Positions 10,901 through 18,389 of a stretch of 35,070 bases of DNA are shown one piece after another (the stretch's first letter is position 1; every line of letters begins with the position of its first letter). Position numbers and translations under genes: made by a program. This stretch comes from Desulfobacterales bacterium. Its GTDB lineage: Bacteria > Desulfobacterota > Desulfobacteria > Desulfobacterales > JAFDCJ01. Location: contig CP070771.1 of the NCBI GenBank assembly GCA_020345785.1, forward strand, positions 1-35,070, in the 5' to 3' direction. The notes beneath the pieces are model-generated. The model had not been told where the DNA came from. It ran no database searches and saw only the letters and a program-made list of their open reading frames with translations.

Positions 10901-13434
10901 GCGGCATCATCGGGAATCACCCCGCTAAAGCCGGCGAAATCGATGCCGTCGTCCTCCTCAATGACATACGCCAGGTTGGCATCGGGGGTGTCGACTTTGA
11001 TATCCGGGCTGGTGTTGGCCGTCACCTGACGGCGTGCGCCGGGATTGGCGTTGTCATCGGTGGGATCGTCCTGGGGCAGCACAAAGTCGGTGCGGTAGCC
11101 GGAATCGACCTGGTGGTCACGCACCAGAAGTTTGACCTCCGCAGTGTCCTCCACAGCCAACCGGCGCTCGTAGACCCCGCGTCCCAGCGTCGCGGCCCGC
11201 AGAAGCCTGCTGCCGCTATGAAACAGCAAATGCAGCACGGGAACTTCCGGCAGGCCTTCGTTGAAGGCCGCCCAGTTTCCTCCCGAGTCGGTGGACTGCC
11301 AGATGCCCAGATCGGTGCCGACGTACACATTCGTCGGGTTGTCGGGATCGACAACGACCGCATTGGCCTGGGTCTGCGGCAGCTGATTGGCGGCCGGGGC
11401 CGCCGGATTCTGGCGCGAGGCCCAGTTGGCGCCGTCATAGAACCACAGGCGGTCGTGGACGCCGGCGCCGCCGAAGGCAATATAAATTCGATCGGCATTG
11501 CCCGGGTCGACCGCAATGGCGGTCACCGGGTGCTGAATCTTGGCGGCACCGCTCGGAAGCCCGGGCTGGGTGTCGAGGCGGGTTGCCGCCCAGGCGGCGC
11601 CGCCGTGGTCAAAACGGTAGACTTCGCCCTGCATGGTGCCGACATAGATCCGCGTAAAGGAGGCGAACGTAATGCTGCGAATATGGCTTGACAGGATCCC
11701 GCCGGCTTTGTTCCAGGAACCCGCATCGCCGAAGCTGTCGCTGACCCATAGCTGGCGGGTGCCGAAAGCCGCACGGTCTGCTTCGGCGGCGTTGCCGGTC
11801 ACGTGCGGGTTGGCTGCCAAGGGTGAATACCGCTGCACGCTGTCCCCGGCATCCAAGGTCACGATTTCTTCCCGGTGCGCCGGTGGATCGGGGTTGGCGC
11901 CGCCGTTTGAGGTCTGGATGATCAGGGCTTTGGGCCTGCCCGGTGGCGCGGCTCCAGTGAGCGTCGTCGAGGAGGGCGCCGCCATGACCAGGATGCGGTA
12001 AGGGTTGTGCCAGTTAACGGCCGCATACCCCGCGTCGCCCAGATGGACATTGCTCACATGGCTGTATTGATCGTCGGCATTGTAGGCGGCCGACCAAGCC
12101 TCGGAACCTGTGTAGCGCAGGCTGCCGTTGCCGTCGGTGCCGCCTAGCAGAACCGTTTCCTCGCGCGGGTGCTGCGCCAGCGAACGGATGGTATGGTTCC
12201 CCAAAGAACCGTTTCTTTGCTCGAATATCAGGGGGTCGATCGAGCCCGGTTTGTCGGAGTAGAACACACCGGAATCGGTTCCGACCCAGAGTTCGGCTTC
12301 ACGATGGGGCGAAAAGCATATGGCATTGACGTAGGCCGGAACCGCACGCCCGATGTTCACCTGCGTCATGGTAGGGACGCCGCCGACAACGGCAATATCC
12401 GCCCGATAGAGGGCTGCCTGCCAGGCGGTGACGCCGCCGACGGTTGTGCGTGATCGGGCGCCGCCGAAGAACACCTGGTTTTGGTCATGCGGATGGATCA
12501 CCAGGGTTTGATGAAATTCGCCTTCACCGCCGCCAAAGCTCCCATTGGCCGTGGAGGGGAAGTTGCCCACGTCGGCCCAGGCCGGCGCACCGGCTGTCAG
12601 GTCCGACCGCAACAGCCGACCAGTGCTCACCAGGGCATAAAAAATCGTTGGGTTATTGATATCAACGGCCAATGTCAGCCGGTCGCCGGGATTGACAAAC
12701 CCGCCGAGGCCGCCCACCACCACCCCCCAGGCCACCCCGTAGTTTTGCGATCGATAAACCTCTCCGCCCTGCTGGGCAATAAACCAGGAAGTCGTTGCAC
12801 CGCTGCGCGATACCACTACGGATGTGGTGTGCTCGCGGAGGCCGTTATCGGCACCGGCAACCGGGTGAATCCGCCGCTGTTCCCAGTGAAAGCCACCGGC
12901 ACCGTCCGGCTGGCGGCGGTACAATCCCCGCGACGTCGCCGCCATGGCCTGTTCCCGGTTGCCGGGATCAATTGCCATTGCATACACCATCGCACCGTCC
13001 AGGTTATCACTTCCTCCGGCAATGGCCTCGCGCTGCCAATTTTCGCCGCCGTCGTCGGACATGAGTATGCCGACGCCGCGATAGCCGCGATTAACCGCCG
13101 CAAAATCGCCGGTTCCCGCATACACCCGGTCAGGGTTCTCAACGTCGCACACAACTGCACCGCAAGCGATGGGACTTACCCCGGTGTCGGGTGCGCCGTT
13201 GTCGACGGTCTGGAAGGCGGGGTATGTCGGCCCAAGACGGAATCCATCGAGCAACGGCCGCCAGGATTTCCCCTTGTTGTCACTGCGCCAAATGCCGCCT
13301 TCAGTAGCAAGATAGATCCTGCGGCTTTGCGACGCAACGGCGATATCCGTCACGCGTCCGGCCACAATGGGATTGACCGCGCCGTGCCCGTTGACCCCGG
13401 CGCCCGGTCCGATGTTGATCCACCTGGTAGGCAT
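4996..13434 (-). CDS. Giant two-module Asp-box beta-propeller protein with C-terminal membrane region
   Basis: The protein has 2812 residues. Residues 1 to about 755 form a propeller rich in Asp-boxes (SDNKGKSW, SDDGGENW, STDSGGNW). Residues about 760-1000 hold an Ig/CARDB-like domain (VYLQVHNKG). From about 1005 the same plan repeats: WKPIGPATARRG, SDDRGEHW, STDGGATW, then VYLQVHNRG after 1735. From about 1975 the sequence changes to helical segments. About five strongly hydrophobic stretches lie at roughly 2260-2290, 2310-2330, 2335-2355, 2403-2420 and 2427-2452. A soluble tail of about 350 residues follows. There is no obvious signal peptide. The ATG at 13434 has AAGGA upstream and lies one base after the stop of its small partner. 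The position after the fibre gene resembles cargo or accessory slots in injection-system loci. It could be a translocated effector with a membrane-inserting end, a baseplate-tip receptor binder, or a cell-envelope anchor. No enzymatic motif was recognised. Confidence 0.85.
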   Translation of the reverse strand: MPTRWINIGPGAGVNGHGAVNPIVAGRVTDIAVASQSRRIYLATEGGIWRSDNKGKSWRPLLDGFRLGPTYPAFQTVDNGAPDTGVSPIACGAVVCDVENPDRVYAGTGDFAAVNRGYRGVGILMSDDGGENWQREAIAGGSDNLDGAMVYAMAIDPGNREQAMAATSRGLYRRQPDGAGGFHWEQRRIHPVAGADNGLREHTTSVVVSRSGATTSWFIAQQGGEVYRSQNYGVAWGVVVGGLGGFVNPGDRLTLAVDINNPTIFYALVSTGRLLRSDLTAGAPAWADVGNFPSTANGSFGGGEGEFHQTLVIHPHDQNQVFFGGARSRTTVGGVTAWQAALYRADIAVVGGVPTMTQVNIGRAVPAYVNAICFSPHREAELWVGTDSGVFYSDKPGSIDPLIFEQRNGSLGNHTIRSLAQHPREETVLLGGTDGNGSLRYTGSEAWSAAYNADDQYSHVSNVHLGDAGYAAVNWHNPYRILVMAAPSSTTLTGAAPPGRPKALIIQTSNGGANPDPPAHREEIVTLDAGDSVQRYSPLAANPHVTGNAAEADRAAFGTRQLWVSDSFGDAGSWNKAGGILSSHIRSITFASFTRIYVGTMQGEVYRFDHGGAAWAATRLDTQPGLPSGAAKIQHPVTAIAVDPGNADRIYIAFGGAGVHDRLWFYDGANWASRQNPAAPAANQLPQTQANAVVVDPDNPTNVYVGTDLGIWQSTDSGGNWAAFNEGLPEVPVLHLLFHSGSRLLRAATLGRGVYERRLAVEDTAEVKLLVRDHQVDSGYRTDFVLPQDDPTDDNANPGARRQVTANTSPDIKVDTPDANLAYVIEEDDGIDFAGFSGVIPDDAASVGVPGDPAIMNIVSRVYLQVHNKGTAWAHRVRAALLIARMDGGVPDLPNDYQLEFQRGELVSGNGWHTVGQHVLDDVRPGAPAAVRFDLSSDFLVKIGTVAAGTQYRLLALLTHEDDVFNAEERNPETLAVAEAKAAGKTITAATLVAGPVPTAPARVNSWKPIGPATARRGQGFTSPVVSGRVPDLAIAPDGRRIYAATSNAGVWRSDDRGEHWYSTMKGFDLDPEMPAGRGAVDTMAIGAVAIDENNPDRVYVGTGEAFHGYLGTGPLVSDDGGLTWRRERSDAPLMGFGFYAIAVDPADPERAVAATTNGIFRREPIDAGSSVYHWVRKAVPGPPAVPGAANLFTSMVVARQGGQTSFFAARHGGDIYESINGHAWLRVPAYPTPANTNRVMLAVQRGNINTLFAFNELGNVHVNTRPNAAAAWTGWNAVTNVPTAAGPPPNLPQDQLWYDMALEVSPANVNTLFIASSTTQAAAGDPWSAATFRLQLTGTNVTNTNWLGASTHADVHRLRFRPGSSRELWLGCDGGVYYAADANASGNNVFVHKNTGIQSLETQHLGVHPRSEAVLFVGTQDNGGLRYTGEETWLHVTPGDGGHAVVDRNNPHNYLITYNNRVMRGSSVGRVWDSALDPTVVVPAHPAGGDQQLFYAPLEVASSGNSQFLAYGSRALWVSANFGGAWNSNPLLAPLIPANLAGSRIRSLRVVSPTMVYAGTLDGQVLRYTRPGPAAPWAAPTQLHTSNDAASGNPFTTISRGNPITSIFVDPADASNNSIYVTLGGNVPAAQRLWHFNAATGTWGARTGAAPNALPNSTATVVTVDPSNNNHIYVGTDIGVWRSTDGGATWRPFSNRLPDTTVRDLEWHQGGGIQLLRASTYGSGVWEYLISSGGAAVNNVNAVELYLRHSQLGGGREGVATQYGAGWADPLDTGTPPANTTFGSSPDIKINIPDNNGAYIFDDLHTPTFVQFVDQLPIPTAAAKAVVHRQPIVNRVYLQVHNRGIVPADDVQVVLLIGTRTAANVPANLPADWKATILSGGQINTADWKTVGSQSVSGVRAGLPRVVRFDLTSAHLPTWDQLPAQQQRRGLLAIVYQRRWDPLLGTAVNVQTLCNNHRQFAYKTITVERFTGTLPRPAERLPSYTPNLLSVIVAMLTNQKLRDLDGDLQLKMGTAGAPFKDTERRIREMAHRAADMFAAGAQVNAPAGIDFAQNFSKFAFMGTLAWDLVDFGDILSPNVGWAGDVMRRGTPDAHLSKVLVASSQFAIRAGEIAVSKVSKSQDRQKIQAFTMGMLATLAAQVVCNPILRGMAAGRNTIDWDHNRIGIDDYAVSLWISKNLLNDIPAGGDWRNWWPDRSEVPDQLFEGFAEALREVYNPESLLGQVFADALKGDTANSLPSADDIADGYRLYLNAQTGGMGAGIWFLILSPFLLMPGISLLIALAMPNAKHLLTVSDTEPDERAWYELYLTSMALGSLFPFIYGMVLWGILPKSTSYGVQALLFGLTRFAFGIAAFATTDAKPAVRWGVQFTFPTSFDVYYLVRTIVSAAKGNQGDARLWWLQAFSLMTAASNLLFALTTFKINRKENWVFWVLWVIYTLGVWLGAGIPTAIGIERGGGLLRLFRNRVDPDRPDLGSMDPRALFTLARSRAAVFDDSLLWEQGGSALANKRYPSGKRAIIKLRAEHDDMHIKHDRDHVVIKRGADETDVPLNGPLTPQQIADALAAVDGVLAEVYEAEDPSYPLPAPDMLADPGDSESTMATHDAKSDDFVALSTDEDHPYLLRHAPRSAMITRLGKSGTASSHDDFIDLLPRSATGNFDGTAVDMAADLASLLCMGAVPSVNGAAINVAGVAANPQLPKVYEVFRHWNLDERRINEWKMLVSGGADADANATRPRPSGNANPAPAGETVAHGLGWVPLVKAWKAMATDRHADSSSQSRHARAPFYRADNTPARQPKNAELTEAMRFLLDLPA

Positions 13435-13435
13435 G

Positions 13436-13756
13436 CTATTCTTCCTTTTCCTGCACCTGACTGAATTCTTCGGCTTGCTGGCGCTTCATACGCCAGTGCA
13501 AATCGGCCATGAGTAATTGTCGGGCGGCGCCGGCAACTGTTGCATTTTCAGGCTGCCGGGAGCCGTCGATGACCTCCCGGGCCTCGGCGGCAAGCGCATC
13601 AGGTTCGGGATCGGCGGCGGTAGCGCGCAGATGGACATAGTCCTCGTCATCGATCTGAGGAAATCGGTCACCCAGAAAATATTCCAAACGGCGCTGCGGA
13701 CCGGGTTTGCGATGCCGGCTTTCGGCCTCAAAGGTTTCCGGTTGTGAATCGCTCAT
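13436..13756 (-). CDS. Small acidic partner protein of giant propeller copy 1
   Basis: This is a 106-residue charged protein of unknown family. It is rich in Glu, Asp, Arg and Gln and lacks membrane segments or a signal peptide. It shares a conserved core with the 116-residue protein at 4635-4985: here AEAREVIDGSRQPENATV followed by a helix with LHW. The ATG at 13756 has GGAG about eight bases upstream. Its stop is one base from the start of the giant propeller gene. It is the first gene after a 377-base AT-rich gap, so the small and giant genes may form a separately transcribed pair. A chaperone or loading-adaptor role is inferred only from gene pairing. Confidence 0.7.
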   Translation of the reverse strand: MSDSQPETFEAESRHRKPGPQRRLEYFLGDRFPQIDDEDYVHLRATAADPEPDALAAEAREVIDGSRQPENATVAGAARQLLMADLHWRMKRQQAEEFSQVQEKEE

Positions 13757-14133
13757 GTTGGGTCTCCGATAAGTTTAAGGTTCAAGGTTTAAAATACATG
13801 GATCAGTTCTCAAGGCCGGCGCATATCAAAATCACAAATTCCAAATTTCAAATCTCAAACAAATTACAATGATCAAAATTCAAATACCCAAACGCGACTT
13901 CATTTGTACTGATCCTCACCTCAGATTAATAAACGATCCTATATCACGAAAGCTTGCAAGCTTTAAAAAACAGCTGGACTTTCTTGGTTTGGCCCGTTTT
14001 GGTCATTGAATATTGTGATTTGAGATTTATTTGTTATTTGGTGCTTGGAATTTGGAATTTATACCCATTCGCTGCAGCGTCCGGGCTGAGTAGTGCGACA
14101 TGCTCAGTCCTCAGCACTCGTCACTATTTCCGA
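13757..14133. repeat. AT-rich intergenic region with a large imperfect inverted repeat
   Basis: This 377-base gap has no credible gene. Two A/T-rich arms, about 13824-13890 and 13988-14062, are imperfect inverted copies. The left arm contains CACAAATTCCAAATTTCAAA and CTCAAACAAATTACAATGAT. The right arm reads GATTTGAGATTTATTTG and TTGGAATTTGGAATTTAT. A separate piece at 14103-14114 (CTCAGTCCTCAG) is the reverse complement of a word in the tandem repeat at the right end of the window. The composition differs sharply from the GC-rich flanking genes. It could be a mobile, REP-like repeat, and it could act as a hairpin separating the fibre gene from the propeller pairs. No clear promoter was found. 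Confidence 0.6.
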
Positions 14134-15873
14134 TCACCCCACCATCAACCAGGTCGCAAAAATCCCTCCGGGAGGATAGCCGTCAAGCTTTTGTCCTAAC
14201 AGAAAAGCCGCCGATCCACTCACCAGCCTGCCGTTTTCATCCATGATGTAATCGCACAGCAAATCAATCAAGGCGGTTCCCTGCTCGCCGATTTGTTCGA
14301 GTAACATCTGATCATCGAATGCCCCCTGCCATACAATCGTGTCCGGCTGCGCCAGCCGAGCCTGCCCGGGAATCCCAAATAACTGCAAATTCTTCGTACC
14401 ATCCCCCTGTATCGCCACTCTGACGATTCCGGGCGCTGCCCGCTTTACCGTCGCTGGATCCAAGGGTCTGGAAAATCTGAATATCATTTGCCGCAGGATT
14501 TCAATAAACTGGCCCAGTCCGACCCGACCGAATGGGTCCCAGTTGATTTCCTGGATGATGGTAGCGTCCGGATCAAGACCTATTCCCGGAGGACCTGCCG
14601 GTCCGGTAGCACCCCGTGGGCCGCGCGGCCCCTCTGGTCCGACCGGCCCTTCCGGTCCCACCGGGCCGATGGGCCCTTCCGGGCCGGCAGGGCCGGCATC
14701 ACCCTGGTCGCCTTTGTCACCCTTGGCTCCGGCAGGGCCTCGGGGGCCAGCCGGGCCCGGCTCACCCTGGGGTCCCACCAGGCCGACGGGCCCTTCCGGG
14801 CCGGCATCACCCTGGTCACCTTTATCGCCCTTGGCTCCGGCAGGGCCTCGGGGGCCAGCCGGGCCCGGTTCACCCTGGGGTCCGGCCGGACCGATGGGCC
14901 CTTCTGGGCCGGCAGGGCCGGCATCACCCTGGTCACCTTTGTCACCCTTGGCCCCAGTAAGGCCAGCCGGTCCCGGCTCACCCTGGGGTCCGGGTTCACC
15001 TTGGGGACCCGGCGGTCCGACCGGACCTTGCTCCCCCGCCACTCCGACATCACCTTGGGGGCCCGGTTCACCCTGGGGACCTGGGGGTCCTTGAGGTCCG
15101 GTTTCACCCGGCGGTCCCTGCAGACCGATCGGCCCCGCGGGGCCTTCGGGACCCGGAGGGCCTTGAGGGCCGGCGGGGCCCGGTGGACCCTGATCGCCTT
15201 GGGGGCCCTGATCGCCGGAATCTCCCTTTTCGCCTTGCGGACCTGGCGGGCCGACCGGTCCCTCCGGACCGACGGGCCCGGGATCTCCTTGCGGACCCGG
15301 GTCGCCTTGCGGCCCCGGCGGACCGGTCACCAGTTCGACTTCCGGACCGTCGTAACGCCAGACACCGTCATCGTCCACGTAGTGATCCCCACTGTGCGTG
15401 TGGCTGGACGAACTCACAAACAGCTCCGGCGGTTGTTCGACCGCCAGACCCTCTACCGTCGTGTCAATGGTGCCGACTACCAGGCCGCCCTCTGGTGTTT
15501 CTGCTTCGTTGTCAAGGAGCAGGATATTTGTTTCACTGTAGATAATCGTTGACAAATCATCCAGCCGAGAGAGCGGATCATCAGAATTTTCCGCTACGAG
15601 AACAACCTTGACGAGATCTACATCAGGCGGAAGCTCCAACTCGGTGACCTCATCAACAAACAGCCGGAGTCCCGCTTCACTGAATGCCACTCCGGGATGC
15701 AGCGAAGCAGTACCGCCTTCATTTGTCAGGCGCAGTCCGAAAGCTACCGCGCCGGCGCCGATGGTATGCCGCAAATCCAAAACCGCCTGCTGAAGGGCCG
15801 ATTGTAAATGCATGAGATGCTGCGGTGTCACCCGCAGCCCCTCCATAAATACCGTTTGGGAATCTGTCGTCAT
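14134..15873 (-). CDS. Collagen-like tail fibre protein
   Basis: The protein has 579 residues in three parts. Residues 1-180 form an N-terminal globular region ([17 protein letters not shown]), probably the attachment to the particle. Residues about 184-431 are an almost unbroken Gly-X-Y collagen stalk of roughly 82 triplets. Residues 432-579 form a C-terminal domain that ends [11 protein letters not shown]. The block [14 protein letters not shown] recurs at residues 307-320, 346-359 and 382-395. Bacterial and phage collagen-like stalks fold as rigid trimers, usually with receptor-binding or trimerisation ends. A host-recognition fibre is therefore the best reading here, next to the baseplate genes. 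The ATG at 15873 has GGGGAGG a few bases upstream. It follows the 552-residue gene with a 55-base gap. Confidence 0.85.
   Translation of the reverse strand: MTTDSQTVFMEGLRVTPQHLMHLQSALQQAVLDLRHTIGAGAVAFGLRLTNEGGTASLHPGVAFSEAGLRLFVDEVTELELPPDVDLVKVVLVAENSDDPLSRLDDLSTIIYSETNILLLDNEAETPEGGLVVGTIDTTVEGLAVEQPPELFVSSSSHTHSGDHYVDDDGVWRYDGPEVELVTGPPGPQGDPGPQGDPGPVGPEGPVGPPGPQGEKGDSGDQGPQGDQGPPGPAGPQGPPGPEGPAGPIGLQGPPGETGPQGPPGPQGEPGPQGDVGVAGEQGPVGPPGPQGEPGPQGEPGPAGLTGAKGDKGDQGDAGPAGPEGPIGPAGPQGEPGPAGPRGPAGAKGDKGDQGDAGPEGPVGLVGPQGEPGPAGPRGPAGAKGDKGDQGDAGPAGPEGPIGPVGPEGPVGPEGPRGPRGATGPAGPPGIGLDPDATIIQEINWDPFGRVGLGQFIEILRQMIFRFSRPLDPATVKRAAPGIVRVAIQGDGTKNLQLFGIPGQARLAQPDTIVWQGAFDDQMLLEQIGEQGTALIDLLCDYIMDENGRLVSGSAAFLLGQKLDGYPPGGIFATWLMVG
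14581..15324 (-). repeat. Collagen Gly-X-Y coding repeat
   Basis: This is the DNA segment that codes the collagen stalk. It is a 9-base-periodic, very GC-rich run. Longer near-identical units of about 36-39 codons include the [14 protein letters not shown] block three times. Such DNA is prone to slippage and recombination, so stalk length may vary between strains. On the opposite strand it creates long spurious Pro-rich open frames that are not genes. Confidence 0.85.
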
Positions 15874-15928
15874 GATGCCTCCCCGGAAATACTGAAACCT
15901 GATTTGTTTGAAATTTAAAACGCTCGGT

Positions 15929-17587
15929 TTAGATGGAACCGATTGTATAGAATACGGTAACGTCGCTGATCCGGTACGAACCCGGGGTTCGCACCTGGAG
16001 TGCGATTAAAAGTGAATCATCGGATATGCTGCCGGTAGCCGCGGTGGCCGGCACGTCCGGTGCCAGCCGTACAGGCGTCCCTTTGCTGTCGGGTGTGAAG
16101 GCGGCAAATTCCTGGGCAATACCTTCTATGCCGGGAGCCACGGCGGGTATGCCGGCGGCCTTAAACGGTGTGCCTTTGATACGCACGAAACTTGCGACCG
16201 TGAATGCCGAACCGTTGACATCAGCCCGGAAATCTTCATACGGGCCGCCCGCTACGCCGCGTCGCACAATCACGGATTCATCCACCGCCACGGACGCGGC
16301 AGCCAAGGGCAGGCGGACGCGTCCCCGCGACACATTGACCTCGAGCCACAACTCCTGCTCACCGTCCACCGTGAGGGCATCGCTCAGGGAAAGCTCGGTC
16401 CATTGATAGCCGGTTGAAACCGCGAGGGTTTGAGGCTCAACGGCAACGGGCGCCGTTTCGCCGGAGGGTCCCGTCTCATCTCCCAGGTAGAGAACGCCGG
16501 CGATCTCCACATTCCCTTCCCAGGCATCGAGCGAAAGCTGGACTGCTTCGAGCGTGCGAAATTGTTTTCTGAGCGCTGGGGGAATTCTTAGAATCACAAC
16601 ATGGTCTTTATCGAGCAATAGCTGCGCGTCGGCGGATGCTTCGAGGCCGGCGGCCGGCAACACCCGGCTGGCAGGGATGTCTGCCCCGACCGTCATCTCA
16701 ACTGCATGTACCTGCCAATCCGTGTTACCCGCCGGCAGCGGAATTTCGACAATTTGGGTGCCCACTTGGTCGGCCCCGACCAGAATGCTCCCGCCGGAAA
16801 GCTCGGCAATGTGTTTGCGCTGGAAAGTAATTTGGTTGGCGAGCTGCAGGATTCCGGGAACCGAGGCGTTGAGACTGATCGTGATCGGCCACGCACCGCT
16901 GGCGAGGGCCTTTGTCAGGTCCGCCGTAATATCCACGTTCTCGGTAAATACACCGGTTGCATCGAGCTTCACGGCACGGGGATGCGCCCATACGGTCAGG
17001 TCGTCGATCTTCAGTTCCAGATCTGCCGGCGGGCTGGGAAGATTTGCCGTGCCGTTCAGGCGAACCATGTCGGCAGTCAATCCGCCTGCCGCAGCGAAGG
17101 TAATACTCACCCGTTCCGTCAGCCTTTCGGAAAATCGCATTTGATGTTTGTTCGTGGTCGCCGGATTGTTCTCCTTATCGCCGAATTCGGTGCCGGTCCA
17201 AACCTTGATGGATTCTATTGTGGGAGCAATCGTGTCGCCGGGCGGCTTGTTGTAGGCGATGCCCGTCACCGTGCGCATGGCCTGGAAGTCAACGATGAAT
17301 TCTGCCGGGTCATTTCCTTCACGCACTTCGGCGGCATCGCTGAGCTTGATCCAGCCGGCCGGGCTCACGGTGATCGTCGACTGGGCATCCTCGATGTAGG
17401 CGCCTTTCAGGGCTTCATTGAGCGATTGACTGACGCTGGACGTCGCACCCTCGGCCGGCGTACTGGGATCGGAGGCCGCCGCGGGAGGCTTGGCCGGCCC
17501 GGTGGTCAGATCTCCCATGATCTCAGTCCCCTTTTGCAGAGCAAGATCGACCATTTCAAAACCACCGAGATTTAAGAAAGCAGCCAT
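15929..17587 (-). CDS. Beta-rich baseplate- or fibre-associated protein, unknown family
   Basis: This is a 552-residue protein that I do not recognise. After a short N-terminal segment ([20 protein letters not shown]) and a Pro/Ala/Ser-rich linker at about 30-50, it looks beta-rich throughout. A stretch at about 75-150 (residues [13 protein letters not shown], then [11 protein letters not shown]) resembles jelly-roll or carbohydrate-binding-like sequence, though weakly. It lies between a PASTA-like protein and the collagen fibre. Its ATG overlaps the previous stop as TAATG, so translation is probably coupled. The likely role is a structural or adhesive component at the baseplate periphery or a fibre connector. 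No catalytic motif, signal peptide or membrane segment is visible. Confidence 0.7.
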   Translation of the reverse strand: MAAFLNLGGFEMVDLALQKGTEIMGDLTTGPAKPPAAASDPSTPAEGATSSVSQSLNEALKGAYIEDAQSTITVSPAGWIKLSDAAEVREGNDPAEFIVDFQAMRTVTGIAYNKPPGDTIAPTIESIKVWTGTEFGDKENNPATTNKHQMRFSERLTERVSITFAAAGGLTADMVRLNGTANLPSPPADLELKIDDLTVWAHPRAVKLDATGVFTENVDITADLTKALASGAWPITISLNASVPGILQLANQITFQRKHIAELSGGSILVGADQVGTQIVEIPLPAGNTDWQVHAVEMTVGADIPASRVLPAAGLEASADAQLLLDKDHVVILRIPPALRKQFRTLEAVQLSLDAWEGNVEIAGVLYLGDETGPSGETAPVAVEPQTLAVSTGYQWTELSLSDALTVDGEQELWLEVNVSRGRVRLPLAAASVAVDESVIVRRGVAGGPYEDFRADVNGSAFTVASFVRIKGTPFKAAGIPAVAPGIEGIAQEFAAFTPDSKGTPVRLAPDVPATAATGSISDDSLLIALQVRTPGSYRISDVTVFYTIGSI

Positions 17588-18171
17588 TATAACACCGGTT
17601 TCCCAAGGGTGAGAGCGGCCGACACCGTGTTCATGGCCGCGTTAAAATCTTTCGTGCGATCGCCCGCCACAACAGTGATACCTTTCTCAGCAAAGACGTT
17701 GTTCATCAACGTTTCGTCTTCGACCGTCAGGGTAAGCCCCTTCGAATACTTGTCCACCACTTCGACAGCCGTATCGTTTCCTTCGAGGACGTCCGCATAC
17801 ACCTGAACCAGCTTCTGGGATCCAAGATCCGCATGGGTGGCGTCGACCATTCCCACTGTCGCCGATTCCTGCTGCACCAGGATGATATCGACGGCGGTAC
17901 CCCGCTGGACCAGGGTGCCCGCTTTTGGATTTTGCGAAAACACCTTGTCCTGCTGCGGCTGAAATATCGGCGCCGCTTTAATGGCGTCCAACGTGCCCAG
18001 CTGCACAATTTTGGGCGCCTCCTCGGTCGGCAGATAGGCGACCTTCGTTCCTTTTGAAGTGCCCGCATATTCGAAAAGGTTGTCATTAATGACGGTGCTG
18101 GATTTAAACGTCAGGCCACCGCTGATAGTCGCCTTGGCTCCCGTCAAATCAGAATCCGATAAAATAGCCAT
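17587..18171 (-). CDS. Small protein with partial PASTA-like domain
   Basis: The protein has 194 residues. Residues about 77-100 read FSQNPKAGTLVQRGTAVDII, which matches the second half of a PASTA domain (Q-x-P-x-A-G-x-x-V-x-x-G-x-x-V). The flanking regions are not recognised. PASTA domains normally bind peptidoglycan or muropeptides outside kinases and penicillin-binding proteins; no such partner domain is present here. The ATG at 18171 has AAGGAGAG upstream, a strong ribosome site. It follows a 218-base repeat-bearing gap and its stop overlaps the next start (TAATG). In a baseplate operon a cell-wall-contacting accessory role is plausible but unproven. Confidence 0.7.
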   Translation of the reverse strand: MAILSDSDLTGAKATISGGLTFKSSTVINDNLFEYAGTSKGTKVAYLPTEEAPKIVQLGTLDAIKAAPIFQPQQDKVFSQNPKAGTLVQRGTAVDIILVQQESATVGMVDATHADLGSQKLVQVYADVLEGNDTAVEVVDKYSKGLTLTVEDETLMNNVFAEKGITVVAGDRTKDFNAAMNTVSAALTLGKPVL

Positions 18172-18389
18172 GATTGCTCTCCTTCCAAGCCGGTTTCAGG
18201 TTTCAGTGTTCAGGTTTCAGGGGCAGCATTTCTGGTGTTTGACACCTTTTATGAAACTTCAGTTTATTTTTCGATGAAACTGGCCGCCAAGGACGGGGCT
18301 GACACCTGACAGCCGACACCTGAAACCATTTGGACCGGCAACAAATTTACTATTAGGCAGAATTGAAATATTGCTTTGGAAGCACTTTG
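18172..18389. repeat. Intergenic inverted repeat (GGTTTCAGGTGTC family)
   Basis: This 218-base gap has no gene. A left arm at 18192-18221 (GGTTTCAGGTTTCAGTGTTC and following) and a right arm at 18300-18327 pair in inverted orientation at about 22 of 28 positions. Between them a small perfect hairpin GGTGT-TTG-ACACC lies at 18234-18246. The right arm contains ACACCTGACAG and ACACCTGAAACC. The gap separates the two PASTA-type genes and could form a large RNA hairpin in the operon transcript. Confidence 0.6.

Noticed and set aside
4996..13434. Sialidase or other glycoside hydrolase activity from the BNR/Asp-box repeats
   Set aside because: Asp-boxes are structural and occur in many non-enzymatic propellers; no sialidase catalytic Arg triad or FRIP motif was recognised.
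14339..15552. Plus-strand Pro/Gly/Arg-rich open frames opposite the collagen fibre
   Set aside because: They are a by-product of the 9-base-periodic collagen coding repeat read on the other strand.
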